Assembly (NCBI GenBank): GCA_949361645.1
Contig: OX442415.1
Location: 14,301,235 to 14,365,234 of the forward strand
Reading direction: 5' to 3'
Origin: Spongilla lacustris
Taxonomy: Eukaryota > Porifera > Demospongiae > Spongillida > Spongillidae
DNA length: 64,000 nt
Below are positions 32,028 to 44,335 of this stretch, one piece after another. Below the pieces are notes generated by a model. It saw only the letters and a program-made list of their open reading frames with translations. It had not been told where the DNA came from and did no database searches. Positions within the stretch are counted from its first letter, which is position 1; each line of letters starts with the position of its first letter. The position numbers and the translations under genes are program-made.

Positions 32028-33365
32028 ATTTATAAATTATAATTAATAAAGGCATAATTTCCGTAATTCCTTGTTTCCTTACTTCGTACTCAATTGCTGT
32101 CCTGCCATCAGTATAGCCTGTATGGGTCACGTGTGACGACAGATAAACCGTGATGCCAACTGAGCAAAACTCTTCACAGCGACTAAAAAAGCATAACAAT
32201 AATAACAGATTCTTCTCTTGGAGCAAAGTCTTCGTTCTTTGTTCCCATTGCATATGTTTGGTGCTGTAACGTTCTTTCTCAAGGGCCTCTGCGCCAAACC
32301 CACTGGAGACTCATGCATGGTCCTACTAGCAGCTGCACAGTGTGGTTGTTGAGCGTCCGGATGCACAAAGGGGGGGTGGGGGTGGAGGTGAATTAAATAT
32401 AGTACCGTATCTGCAAAGCCCATGATTAAAAAGTTAACTTGTCAGTGTGCATATGTTTCTGAAGTCAAGACTCAAGAGGCTAGGCTCCCGTTCATATGTT
32501 AATTTTGGCGCTCCCTTATCCTTGCACTCGGGAACATATATCCCCCCCCCCCCCCCCCCCCCCCCCTACTCCAGCGTCGTTCTGTGGCAACCCAGAGGAG
32601 GAAATTCAACATCCGTCTTGAAAATTTAATTTTTTTTCAAGGTTTAAATGACTTTTAATTCTGTGTGAGAGTGAGTTAGTATAAGTATATATTAGGTTGT
32701 TTTTAGCCATATGTGTGTTAGTTTATACGTTGATAACAAAATATTAATTCTCATATACATGTATACAATGACGGATAAAATCAAACCGCCATACTAATGC
32801 TAAATAGCTCCCGCCGCCCCTGTGAGGGCTTGCATAAATATACTTAATATAAAGTATAAATAGTACACCATAGGAGTTAGATTTGCTATTGCTAGTTTTA
32901 TTCACCTCATTCAAATAAGACCCTGGCATTTTGGGTTTCTTAATCGCTTCCCCCAGGCCAATGCTGCTGTGAACAACGATGGTCTCATTTAAATTGTCTG
33001 AATACAAGGTTTTGGGGGTACTTAGAATGTAACAACAACTTCAGCTGTGAATTTTTGCGGCACTATAAATTGTCCAGTGATCCATATAACATGACCAATC
33101 CACTTAAAAGATCCATCAGACCTGTATAAGAAATTTACCATACATGCGTGATGAAAAGATTGAGCCTGTTATATAATTATGAGCTTGTTATATAATTATA
33201 CATGTAGTTCATGCGAAAATTAGCCTTCGCTATATACCCTATATATAATATTAAAATTAATTATAATCATTTTTTTAATTGCACCTGATTTCGTAGCATA
33301 GCGTTTATGCAGCCACACTAGATCGAGTAGCGAAGCTAGTTAGTCATTTTGTACACTGCGGTTGA
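32028..33365. other. no gene recognised; poly-C run
   Basis: Single-copy sequence with a 25-nt C run (32542-32566) and AT-rich parts. No exon was supported. Confidence 0.5.
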
Positions 33366-33371
33366 AAATCA

Positions 33372-35376
33372 AATGACAGCTCTGCCTCTTCCCTCCACAT
33401 ATATAGTAATCATACCATATGTCAGTTGTGCTCTGAGCCCTACAGGGATCCTAGGATTCTTCCATGCCTCCACTCCTGTACCCAGTGCCTAAATATGGAG
33501 ATAGAGAGGTCTGGGACCCAGCAGAACATGGAGTGTCCTGCCTGTCAGAGACGTATCACCACACCAGAGGGTGGAGTCAATGTTATACCTCAGAACCTCC
33601 ATCTTGGTGTTGAAGTGGAGGTGGCTGGGTACATGCCCAAGAGTGGTAGTGATGGAGAAAGGGGCCTACAGTGGTTTTCTGTTGTACATGTCATCAGTTC
33701 CTGTGTACCTTCTGCCATGAGTACCACAAACGCAGTAAAATGTTTAATCACCACCAACAAGTGATTGGACTAGACAAGGAGTCACTGACACTACTTCAAT
33801 CCATTATGACATCAACCGAATATTTCTGCTCCCAACCTCGTCACCAGAAAGAAGAGTTGAAATTCTACTGTGAGACTTGCCAATGTCTGGCATGCAGAGA
33901 CTGTGCCCTAGTCCTTCACAAGGACCACAGGATTGCTGAGGTGTGCAAAACTGCAAAGGTCCACCGCAGAGATGGAATGAGTGAGGCATTTGTCTTTGCA
34001 CAAGAAGAGGGCTCAAAGCTTACCCGTGCCATTGATGCCAATAACAAGATAGCAGAACAGGTTGAGACTTCCAGAGTGAATGCCACACTGCTATCAAACC
34101 AAGCATTTGAACAGCTCTGCCAAACCATAGAGGAAAGGATAAAGACACTGTTATCAGAGATGTAGGTCATTTCGATTTCCAAGCTAACATCTCTGACACT
34201 TCAGAAGGAACAGTTTGTGAAGATGCAAAATGAGATTGGTCGCTACACTGAGATGATCTCCCACATCCTCCATACCCACACTGACCATGAGGTGGTAGCT
34301 CTTGGAGGACTGCTACCAACTGAACTGCAGGCCACCCTCAAGAAGGTAGAGAATGTGTCCCTCTCGCCCAGTCAGTACAGTGACATATATGTTCCTACCA
34401 ACTGGATCTCTTATGAAGGAACTATCCATATTTGGTCATGTAATGGCTTCATCTCCATCTCCATCACAAAGCACCTACCTACACAATCAGCCTAACTCCT
34501 CAGACTGCTGGTCCTCACCAACTCCACGTCACAATGGATGGTCAACATGTACAGAAGAGTCCTTATGACCTTGATGTGAGGCCTAAGAGTAACTGCAGCA
34601 ATTTATGCAGCAACCCCCTACAGGTTATTAAGTGTAGTGGTAGTCCATCAGGTATTGCCATCCATGACTGTGGAGACATCTACGTAACTTGTATCAGTGA
34701 TAATGGCCAAGCTGGCCAGGATCAAAGGAGACCCATAGGTAGGGGTGGAAGTGGTGATGGTGAGTTCAGTAGACCATTTGGTATATCCATCAAGGGAGAT
34801 GTGATTTATGTTGCTGACTATGACAATGATCGTATACAGAAGCTGACGATAGGAGGACAGTTCCTGCAAACGATTGGTGAACATGGATCTGGTCAGGTAC
34901 GGTTAAATGGACCATCAACAGTTATTGTAGACCACAGAGATAATATGATTGTTTCTGAAGACAAAACTCACAAAGTAGTAATATTGGATCAACATGGCAC
35001 ATGGCTATTGACCATATCTGACAATTTTCAGCATCCAACTGGCCCTGCCTTTGACCATCAAGGGAATATCCATGTTGCAATCTTTGGTTCTAACATCATC
35101 AAAGTTTTCACACCGGAGGGGACCTATGTCAGATCATATGGTTCCGGAGATCATCTACAGGGTCCATGTGGAATAGCTTTCGATGAAGAAGGTAACACTG
35201 CTGTCTCCGAGTTCTATGGCAATTGCATCTCCATCTTTGATCCTCAAGGGAAAAAAACCAATGGCACAGTTTGCAATCTCAATAACCCCCGAAGGATTTT
35301 TATAGATTCTATAAGTGGTAGCCTATATGTAGCAAACTGTAATGCTAACACTGTATTAAAGTATTCGGTGTATTAG
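33372..35376 (+). pseudogene. TRIM-NHL (TRIM71-like) pseudogene
   Basis: Ordered pieces of a TRIM-NHL protein lie in shifting frames. A RING finger (CQLCSEPYRDPRILPCLHSC ... CPACQRR) from 33420 has no in-frame ATG. A B-box region (CCTCHQFLCTFCHEYHKRSK, then FYCETCQCLACRDC) follows after a frameshift near 33670. A coiled-coil is interrupted by a TAG at 34163-34165, with a further shift near 34400. Then comes only the tail of a filamin repeat (GPHQLHVTMDGQHVQKSPYD), most of that domain being deleted near 34490. Last is an intact run of NHL beta-propeller repeats from 34534 to the stop at 35376 (for example RPFGISIKGDVIYVADYDND). Family members are RING E3 ligases and RNA regulators. The breaks argue against a working protein, unless the NHL part alone is expressed. 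Confidence 0.85.
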
Positions 35377-36262
35377 TAATGTAATGTTTGGCGTGCAAGT
35401 GTATAATGAATATTGACTGCTATCAATGTTAAAAATTTATTTAACATAACAAAACTGATGGTGAAATTTGTTTTATATTCTTCGCTTTAAAATGATAATA
35501 ATGGGGAAAATGTACTGCAACTGGGGTGAGGAAGGAAAATGAACTAATGCTCTAATGGCTACACACCTAGCCTTGGGCTCGTCCTCATGTCACAAAGCTA
35601 CAACGATCAGTGTCATGCATGTTTAGGAGGCTTCACATCACCCTGGTGAGAAGGGCCATACTAGCTAGGGCCCGCTGCAGCATTTAATTGAATGGCCATT
35701 CATAGTTCATTGTTTGTGTTGGACTTTGTACTGTTAGAAAGTGTGCATTCAAGTAATCCTACTGCTGTCTAACATTGCAATTATAATTACCCAGTATTAC
35801 ACTCAATCTTTTTCTACTTACACTTCTCAGACAGGAGATGACCTTTGACCATTTCTGTTTTGTCTGGTGTTAAACATCCTTGTCACAGCAATAGGCAACA
35901 TTTGCATGGTAATTAGATGATGGGGTCCTTGCTGGTAACCAGCATTGTGTATGGTGTAAACTTAAGAGGCGGAGGTTGAGGTTACTGTGCCATCACTCTA
36001 GTGCTGTGTACATTGCTTCTTCATCATGGACCTCTGAATTCAGTAATCTGTCTTGTCACCAGCTGCTTACCTCTCTACTTCTTCAGCAGCCAATATCCAT
36101 ATTGAGTTACCCCTTCGACACCTGTCCCTCAAGAGGAACTATCCAGCAATCTGGATGACCATCATTTCAGTTTGCTCATACGTTCACTTCAGTTGCTGAT
36201 GAGCAATCAGGCTTACATCTAGGAATGATTATAATAAGTGATGGCTTGGCTTGGACCCACGG
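35377..36262. other. no gene recognised
   Basis: Single-copy intergenic sequence after the TRIM-NHL pseudogene. Confidence 0.5.
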
Positions 36263-36612
36263 GGTAAGGATCCATTAGGGGGTAAGGATCCATTAGGGGG
36301 TAAGGATCCATTAGGGGGTAAGGACCCATTAGGGGGTAAGGACCCATTAGGGGGTAAGGACCCATTAGGGGGTAAGGACCCATTAGGGGGTAAGGACCCA
36401 TTAGGGGGTAAGGACCCATTAGGGGGTAAGGATCCATTAGGGGGTAAGGATCCATTAGGGGGTAAGGATCCATTAGGGGGTAAGGACCCATTAGGGGGTA
36501 AGGACCCATTAGGGGGTAAGGACCCATTAGAGGGTAAGGACCCATTAGGGGGTAAGGATCCATTAGGGGGTAAGGATCCATTAGGGGGTAAGGATCCATT
36601 AGGGGGTAAGGA
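36263..36612. repeat. 18-bp minisatellite, about 20 copies
   Basis: CCATTAGGGGGTAAGGAT or ...GGAC repeated head to tail. The T/C variants occur in blocks, and one copy has GAGGG for GGGGG. Open frames on both strands come from the 18-bp period. Confidence 0.95.
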
Positions 36613-37453
36613 CCACGATGGGATATAAGAACGTCAGCATCGATGTGTTTGTGGGTAGTGGTCCATAGTACACTACCTTTCTCAAGCAGAGCAAGGCAAA
36701 AAGAATTAGAAGAACAGCAGGATTTTGTGGTAGCAGCAAACACGTGGTCCTCGCTTACATGTGTTGGTGTGGTGATCTAGCTTGTCCAGGGGCTCCTGAG
36801 GCCCTCATAGAGGGCAAGTGGTTCAATCCTCAAATAAAGGTAGGTCCTCCAAACATCTATAAGGCGCAGTCTAATAAAGCTGAAAAGCCGCATCCTAATC
36901 AATACGCAAAATATTTATCATATATGCAAATCTTTGGAATAGAATGGAATATAAAAATTTATTGTGTTATGGAGTAAAACTTGGATCTATGGTTATAATG
37001 ATTCATATATGCTGTCCACCCCCTTGCAAGAAATCATCTGAGAAGACATCAGAGACACAGAAGGAGGTAGAATGCATCGAAAAAGAACAACCTCACTCAG
37101 ATCCTAACGTCTCTTGTATGGACCAGCACTGTTCTTTGCAATTGGCTCCAGTTGAGGTTTTGGATCACAACTCAGTTGTCCACCTTATATTATCATTGCC
37201 TTGAAAGACTATATTATATTCCTCCAAATTCCCCAGAATTTAATATGATAGTAATACTAGGTACATGTGCTAGCTCCTTAGCTGCTCCTGCTGGTTTTAG
37301 CTACGCCCATGCATGAATAATTAAGAATCCTTCCAATTATATACACAATTTGTCAGTTCAGTTCAACAGGTCATCTAGTCAGTACGCATTGTCGTTCTAT
37401 TCTATTATACGGCGGGATCCTGCAAATACTAGTCGTACGTTCTGCACCACTCG
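36613..37453. promoter_or_regulatory. region upstream of the 7TM receptor
   Basis: No gene was recognised. The last 150 bases before the ATG are probably the promoter and 5' leader of the receptor gene, with no clear TATA box. Confidence 0.3.
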
Positions 37454-38365
37454 ATGAATTCTAGTACTAGCGACGTTGCATCTACTCTGCTGCAGCGTCG
37501 AATGTACTATTCTGCAACCAACGGTGTCGCCATACTCGTGTGTCTACTTGCCGTCATCCTGGTGTGTTGTCTAAGGTTGTACACAAAGGTCGTCTATCGA
37601 CTGGCTACGTATCAAGTGTCGGCAGCGTTTCTGCTCGCAACAGTCAGCGTGTTCCAAATTTTCTTTATAAACTACAACCAAAACCAAGCTGCGTACAGCG
37701 GACTTTGCGCATTCAACGGATACTTGACCGTGTACTCGCTTTGGATGAAGTTGCTCTTCACTATGTGGATAACCTTTCACCTCTTCTGTTTTGCGGTGCT
37801 CCGCAAGAACCTGAAGAAACTTGAATGTATGTACGTTGTGACGTCACTACTCATACCAGCGGTGATTGCTGCCGTGCCGCTGACGACGTACACCTACGGA
37901 CTAAGTCCGTTTGCTGTATGCTACATATACGGTACAAATGGCAGCCAAAATACTGCCCTCATCGAAAGATTTGCATTGTGGGATGGTCCCGCTATGGCTC
38001 TTCTTTTAGCAGCATCCGTAGCCAAGGTTGTCATGGTGATAAAGCTGATTTGTAGGGTGTGTTGGAGATTTAAGTATGAACCGATCAATGAAGGTGACCA
38101 ATTTCGCAAGGCTCTTAAACAGCTCCTTCCATTGGCTGCGTTCCCGATATTGTTCATCGTTTTCAAAATACCAAATTTCATATTTCATTTGTATTTATTA
38201 TTCAACTCGCTTAGCGAAGCCATATATGTTTTGAATATACTTTTTACCACTCTGTGGAGTTTGTCTTCAGGCGTGACCCTGTTGGTCCACATCTTTGTGG
38301 ACAGGCTGTGCAGCAGGAACAAGGCAAACATGCCACGTGCATGGTACACTATAGTCTGCAGGTAA
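37454..38365 (+). CDS. seven-transmembrane receptor (GPCR-like), intronless
   Basis: 303 residues with a short extracellular N-terminus bearing an N-glycosylation site (NSSTS) and seven hydrophobic segments: about 23-45 (GVAILVCLLAVILVCCL), 52-75, 92-115, 125-145, 175-197, 223-246 and 253-282. One Cys after TM2 (SGLCAFNG) and one in the second extracellular loop (AVCYIYG) could form the usual disulfide. There is no DRY or NPxxY motif, so it is not a classic rhodopsin-type receptor. The overall pattern resembles the cAMP/GPR157/secretin-like membrane fold, common in sponges. It is a single exon with a short basic tail. Ligand is unknown. Confidence 0.75.
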   Translation: MNSSTSDVASTLLQRRMYYSATNGVAILVCLLAVILVCCLRLYTKVVYRLATYQVSAAFLLATVSVFQIFFINYNQNQAAYSGLCAFNGYLTVYSLWMKLLFTMWITFHLFCFAVLRKNLKKLECMYVVTSLLIPAVIAAVPLTTYTYGLSPFAVCYIYGTNGSQNTALIERFALWDGPAMALLLAASVAKVVMVIKLICRVCWRFKYEPINEGDQFRKALKQLLPLAAFPILFIVFKIPNFIFHLYLLFNSLSEAIYVLNILFTTLWSLSSGVTLLVHIFVDRLCSRNKANMPRAWYTIVCR

Positions 38366-40328
38366 TCCAGTCTATACTGTTAAGACTGGAAGTGCCAAAC
38401 AGCCTTGCAAGGAATATCCAGTGACTACGACAAGCAGCAGCTGAATACTGAGCACATTTTTTCCATTGTACATGCATGTTTTGTATTGTAAATGAATGAT
38501 TCACATGTACATGCACATAGAATGTGCCACAAGCAAGGGAGAAAAAGTAGGAGCTAGTCTACAAATTATAAATTAAATACCAATACCACGTAGGATTTAG
38601 CTCAGAGGTGTTTTGTGAAGTGACTTATTCGGAGTTAATAATATTCACATCATTATTCAATTATAGTATATGATTTGTAGGATTATAATAAAACCACTAT
38701 ACACTGTATATAGTTGTCACGGAGTTGCAGCACACTACCTGGGGGATGTTCCGTTATCCGTACTGAACTGGGCGCCACACCCATCACAACGACCAGGCAG
38801 CTGCATGTAGTAATGGTTGACATCTTTGACTGCCAGTGATTCGCGAAATTCAGAAGCAGGTAGATTGAAAATCTAATTTCTACACAACCTCACCCTATGC
38901 ATCTGTCAGCACTGACAGCACTGCCCTTTGCACATGCTGATAAACAGTTGCATCATTTGGGTTCATTACTGCAAAGATCTCTTCAACAATCGGCTTCAAA
39001 ACAATTCCTCTGATGAATTCCATGCATGGGTGAATCAATTCTCTACTTTTATCTTGAAAATTTCTTACTTAGCAGGCAATTTGGAAAGGTAGTTGAGTCT
39101 GTAAAATCAGAGCAGTGTAAAAGCTCTAACTGATGAGGTTAAGTACATTGCTGAATCTAAGTGGACAGAGCGACATGTGAGAGATGACCTGTTCAGGCTG
39201 CTCATGACCTAGCAGCAATCCTACTAATTTATTCCATTATAGGTGGAGAAAAGGATTGTGTGGGATGTTCCCTCAATTTTTAAGTGGTCAGATGACATGC
39301 ACACTCATATCATATTAATTATACCTGTACTCCAATTGGTGCATCCTCCCTTGATGTGCCTCCTCCACTAATGGACGTACCCTCCTCCTCTTCCCTCATG
39401 CCTGTCATGCACCACCCAGTTAATATGCGCTCTAATAAGATACAATATTGTGTGCAAGTTTACTTCTTGCACTTAGTAGCAAGGGGGGCACATCCCCCTC
39501 CCCCCATATTGGTTATTCAAGTTGGCCCCCCCCCCCCCCCTTCCACAGTTCGTATATCCGCCCCTGTGTGTAGAGTAGTTAGGTCTGGGGACATGAGTGC
39601 ATGTATAACCGTTGGATGGTGTAGGATGATGTAGTGCTGCACTAATCATGCAACATTGGTCAGATGACAAGGGTGACATCATGCATTATAAGGGTGACAT
39701 CATGCATTAGACATTGTAACTGGCAGACAGACTTAATAATGCCGCTATACAGTGTAAGTAAAAAGTGACAAACATAGGAATGCAGCAGTGAAAATGGCCA
39801 TTATCTATATACAGAGGTCAGTTAGACTTATTTTACCACCAGCAGAATAGCAGCAACGAAGTGGGGGGGGGGGGTGCTACAGTGTGTACAACAGTTCAAT
39901 ATTCTCAGGTTTCAACAAAGATTACTACTGTGGCCTATACACTGTAGTATTTAATTGTACCTTACCTTGACAGCTGCTGCCCAGCTAAAGAGCTTCTTCA
40001 TACGAGCCCACCTCTTTAAGTTTTAGCATAATGAAATCTATATACACAGTATTACAATGACAATTAAGGTTATATCAAAGAAGTAGTGTATGGCCGACTG
40101 AACACACCTTATTTTATATTGGTGATGGGGTAATGGAGGGCATTAAGCCTCACCCAGCATCGATCTACTGCCTTGATGGTAGGCAATAGTTCCCCATCAC
40201 TGATACGATATTAAAACCCACTTCACATTTCAGTATATACGTAATGGACACAAATCATGTAAACCTCTTTGCCAATTATTTTGCAACAAGCCCCCTCGTT
40301 GCCTCCACCACTTCTCTTAGCCAGGGCC
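38366..40328. other. no gene recognised; one partial MITE end
   Basis: Single-copy sequence. Near 39540-39576 it contains a CAGGGGCGGATATACG-type end (minus orientation) followed by a C run, probably a partial relative of the hAT-like element. No exon was supported. Confidence 0.4.
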
Positions 40329-42094
40329 TGTCACGCAAAACGTGGTCCGGGCGGACCACTTTTCGCTGCCAAAATTGGTCCGACCCCGGACCACTTTCGG
40401 TTGCCAAAACTGGTCCGGTGTCGTAGTATATATTGTCCCCCCTTATATTGTCCCCCCGGACAATATAGCCTAGGGTATAATGTCCCCTGGACAATATAGC
40501 CTAGGCTATATTGTCCCCCACGGACAATATACCCTAGCATATAATGTCCCCCCCTGGTGAAACTGTCCCCCACCCAGACACTATAACCTAGGCTATATTG
40601 TCCCCCTCTGAGCATCAGTTATGTAAACACTCACCAAATTAACATGAGTAATAATGTAGTGGCAAACGCCAATGCAAACACGTCACAGCCATTAGAACCT
40701 TTTTGCCTTTGAACACGCATAAACCTCAGAATTAGTGGAGTACAGACCAGTGATGTTGTTTGTTCCTTCGCTCCGGTGGGTAGGTCCTTAACCGTCCTTT
40801 CCACTCATGCTGTCAAAAATATTTACTACTCCAGGCTCACATATAGAACAAGTTAACGAATGATTGTAGTTCCACACAAAAGGATAACACTAGTGTGGTA
40901 ACTTGCAGACCACGGACTAATGGATAGACACTTTGGAAAAGCTTGTGTCCAGTATTATACTGATATGCTATCTGTAATGCATGCATTTGCAACCAACCAG
41001 TGCTTCATAACCTTAATAAGTTAAGGTATGGTAACCAGTGCATGAGATAAAGGGTCCACATATTGTCTTTTGAATCATCTACAAAATATAGGGGACCAAG
41101 TTAATTTATGTCATTCATGCTATCATGCTCTTGCTTGGCCATAAACAGAATCAGTGTCATTTAATAAACATGAAACCCATTACACCTGGATGGGCGATGA
41201 GATTTTTTTCCTGCAGCGGAAGACTGTTGAGCGTTACTTCGCTTCAAACTATCTCTCATTGCAGCTAGGGTTTTCGGGCATCTCATAGTTGCATCTTTTC
41301 AAGTATTAAACTATCAGTATAAACTTTAGGGAGCCAACTGAGAGGATGGCTATTGCATTTGCCCTCATGAAATGCATATTGAGCTATTGCATTTGCCCTC
41401 ATGAAATGCATATTGAACCTTCTAACAAATAATAATAATAACCGCTTGGGGGCTGCGTGACACATACACCCACACTTTAGACTCCACAGGGTGGAGAGCA
41501 GCATCAATGTTTGAAAATTTGGTGTCATTAGCTCGCTGGCAGGTATCATGCACAAGATTTCAAAACTGACGTCAGTATATATCATCAATCATATCTTCCC
41601 AGAAAAATCTCGAGGTAACCTTGTCCAGAGTTTTGTACCTCCCCAAATGCAAACATAATTATCAGCAGTTTGATAGTAAAACAGGATCTATTATCAACCG
41701 TACTTTGCGTTCAAATACATTTACAGTGTACAGTTTCAAATGAATCTTTTCTAGAATAGCCGCCATTCTATAGCTAGTGACTGCTCCAACATATATCACC
41801 GCGATGCTTACCTTCAGCAGATGCATGACAGCTAGGCAGCGCTTGTGATGACGCGATGGCGCTCTTCTTCTGCTCTCCTCGATCCATCGCCGTTCTTCCG
41901 CCGAAACCGAAGAGGCATAATAGTAAAGGACACCAGATTTGACTCGAAAGGTAAGCGTCGCTTTTCTTCTGAATTATCGCTTTTGGTCTTTGGAATACCC
42001 AGTTGGATAACTACCATGCAAGAGTACAACCAGCTAGGCTATATATTGACCACTTCCCACCCTTCTCCCATTTTGGCACCCCACCCCCACCCCT

Positions 42095-42126
<32 letters not shown>

Positions 42127-42268
42127 AATATACCCTAGGGTATATTGTCCGGGGGACAATATAACCTAGGGTATATTGTCCGGGGGGACACTTTTTCCAG
42201 GGGGACATCATATCCTCCGACACCGGGTTGCCTAAAGTGGTCCGCGGGTGTTCCCGGAAATCGCTCCT
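40329..42268. mobile_element. GGTCCG-repeat element interrupted by a Ginger-like element
   Basis: Outside the CCGG duplication of the inner element, the left flank (40333-40414) repeats GGACCACTTTTCGCTGCC and TTGCCAAAACTGGTCCG, and the right flank (42227-42268) reads TTGCCTAAAGTGGTCCGCGG. Joined, they form a short, inverted-repeat-rich unit of about 120 bp that may be a third small element of the same type. Ends are not certain. Confidence 0.45.
40419..42222. mobile_element. Ginger-like TIR element with CCGG target duplication
   Basis: The ends are TGTCGTAGTATATATTGTCC on the left and the complement of TGTCGGAGGATATGATGTCC on the right, flanked by CCGG (40415-40418 and 42223-42226). Subterminal regions contain palindromic GTCCCCC/GGACAATATA...CCTAGG units (40437-40607 and 42125-42200) and a 30-nt G run (42095-42124). 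TGT...ACA ends and a 4-bp TSD match the Ginger superfamily. No integrase-like transposase was found inside, so it is probably non-autonomous. An internal 38-bp direct repeat lies near 41350-41415. Confidence 0.75.
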
Positions 42269-42553
42269 CGCCTTGTGAAGGTCGTACATATAATTATAAT
42301 ATATATAGTGTGTTACTACGTACTATATGACCCGAGGAAATAGGATAATCGCGTAGATCGTACTTACACGCGTATATGCCTACATGTCATGTACATGCAT
42401 TGCCGGTGTCAGAGGCATAAATGACTCCCAGGCATGAATGACTCCCCAGGTCATTTACGCCTAAGGTGTAAATGACTCCTCCTAGGCATATATGACTCCC
42501 CACGTGAATTCCATAAGCCACGTGTAGTTGTCGATGTGAGAAAGCTCGCTCGC

Positions 42554-43382
42554 ATGGACCAGGATGAATTCATTGTTGTCGAGGATTACCTGCGTATGAA
42601 TCAATATCCTAAGGGCATTTCCAAGGGAGATAAGGCCAATCTAAGGCGCAAATGTAAAAACTTCTAGTTCGACTGTGGAGTGCTCTATTTCAGAAAAGTG
42701 AAGAAAGGCGAAGGTGAGGAGGAAGGGTGGAAGACGAAGACGAAAAAAGACGCATTCTGGAGTCATGCCATGCTGGGAGTGAAGGTAAAACAGAAAGTAT
42801 ATATTATTCAGTACAATAATTGTATACCTGTATTTGTACATGTAGGAAGCCACTTAGGCAGAGATAAAACCATTCAAAAAATATCCAGTCGTTTCTTCTG
42901 GAAAAACATAAATGAAGATATTAGAATATTTGTACAACACTGCGACAAATGTCAGAGAACTAACGCTAAGTTTTCATAGTCCAATGCTAAGCTGTATCCT
43001 ATTGTTCCAATGCCAAATGTTTGGCACCAGGTTGGTGACTTCGTGTGTAGGTATAATATAATATAAATACACAATACTCTACCAATATATAGGTTGGTAT
43101 TGACCTCATTGGTCCATTGCCCACCACCTCAAAGGGCAATAAGTATGTGGTCACTTTAGTAGATTATTTCAGCAAGTGGCCTGAAGCTGCACCACTGAAG
43201 GGTAAGACTGCTGCAAGAGTAGCACTCTTCTTGTTTGAAACTTTCTACAGGTATGTGAATGATTTGGAAAAATAATACGTGGAAGATTTAAATAGATTGC
43301 ATGCATCATGTGATCATTGCATGTTATTATATTTTACGTATTAGGTTTGGATGCTGTGAAGTTATTATTTCGGACCAAGGCA
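42554..43382 (+). pseudogene. Ginger transposase (gypsy-type integrase) pseudogene
   Basis: It starts MDQDEFIVVEDYLRMNQYP, with a TAG at 42665-42667, then FDCGVLYFRKVKKGEG. After an intron (about 42786-42845) comes the H2C2 zinc-binding domain (GSHLGRDKTIQ ... HCDKCQRTNAKF), with another TAG at about 42978. After a second intron (about 43030-43092) the catalytic core appears: VGIDLIGPLPTTSKGNKYV with the first Asp, then DYFSKWPEAAPL. After a third intron VIISDQG carries the second Asp, where homology ends. The catalytic Glu and everything after are missing. The stops and truncation show it is not functional. Introns are typical of Ginger transposases and absent from retroviral integrases. Confidence 0.8.
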
Positions 43383-43910
43383 CTACAAAGATAATTACTA
43401 ATATTATTTAGTTTACTATTTTAATTGAAAGATCATTATTTTGTACATACAGAGAAGTAGATAATGCATGCTATTACTGATGAATTGATTTTTAATGTGC
43501 TATAACAAATGGATCAACAGCTCAGTGGTCTGGAAACAGGAAACATGCAAGCAATGATGCAAAGTGCTTGGAGCTGGGGTGGGTGTGTGTGCCTTTGGCA
43601 GTCAAGGTTTATGGCCTGAAGCACAAGCAAACCTTTCTCAGCTTGCTGCATGCCTTGCAATCAGATCAAATTTTTGCAAGTCCCATGCAGGCCACTTCTG
43701 CTCTCTATGGCAAACCTGGTCCTAGTCAAAGCTAATGCCAGAGCTCTGTTGTCCCGTTCATTGGCAACTGGATGTTAGTCTCTCAACTTTTCCATTCCAG
43801 TGTATTGGTTTTTGTTTAGTAACTGTGTAGCTTAAAACTGTAATAATGTTGTGTATGTCATATTATTATTATTGTACATATTTTACAATGAGTGACCCAT
43901 TTTTTTAAAA

Positions 43911-44192
43911 ATGAAGATGAAATCTGTATTGAGTTCTTCAAATAAATCTTCACAGAGAAATGTCATCAAATCACAAAAGGTGTGCAAATTTTTCCTCACA
44001 TGTATATTGTTAAATTTGACTGTTCATGCAATTTTTTTGCACTATTGGATTAAAGATTTGTCACTCAGCTACAAGCATAAAACAATTATTGAAACCAACG
44101 AAATGTTGACTGATGAACACATTCAAGCTGCACAAAATCTCCTGAAAAAGCAATTTCAACATTTAGCTGGTTTGCAGTCTACTCTACTGTAG
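43911..44192 (+). CDS. possible C-terminal domain exon(s) of the Ginger element
   Basis: The stretch reads MKMKSVLSSSNKSSQRNVIK, then a possible intron (GTGTGC... to ...TTAAAG at 43980-44056), then ETNEMLTDEHIQAAQNLLKK and GLQSTLL before a stop. The LTDEHIQAAQ...QF..L.GLQ pattern resembles the start of the Ulp1-like domain often fused to invertebrate transposon proteins. That is from memory and only one block is seen. It is probably a remnant of the transposase polyprotein. Confidence 0.4.
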   Translation: MKMKSVLSSSNKSSQRNVIKSQKVCKFFLTCILLNLTVHAIFLHYWIKDLSLSYKHKTIIETNEMLTDEHIQAAQNLLKKQFQHLAGLQSTLL

Positions 44193-44335
44193 TATATGCC
44201 TAGGCATTTATGACTCCCCATTCATTCACAACTAGGCATATATGACTCCCCCTTGATAAAAGTGACATAAATACCGGTACCTTTACTTGCTATCTCTGGA
44301 AAAACTAACCGGCGGGGATTTATTTATACCTAAGG

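Noticed and set aside
36219..36743. 174-codon YPLMGP-repeat frame, and a CRISPR-like appearance
   Set aside because: A pure 18-bp tandem repeat without spacers, in an animal genome. Neither a protein nor a CRISPR array.
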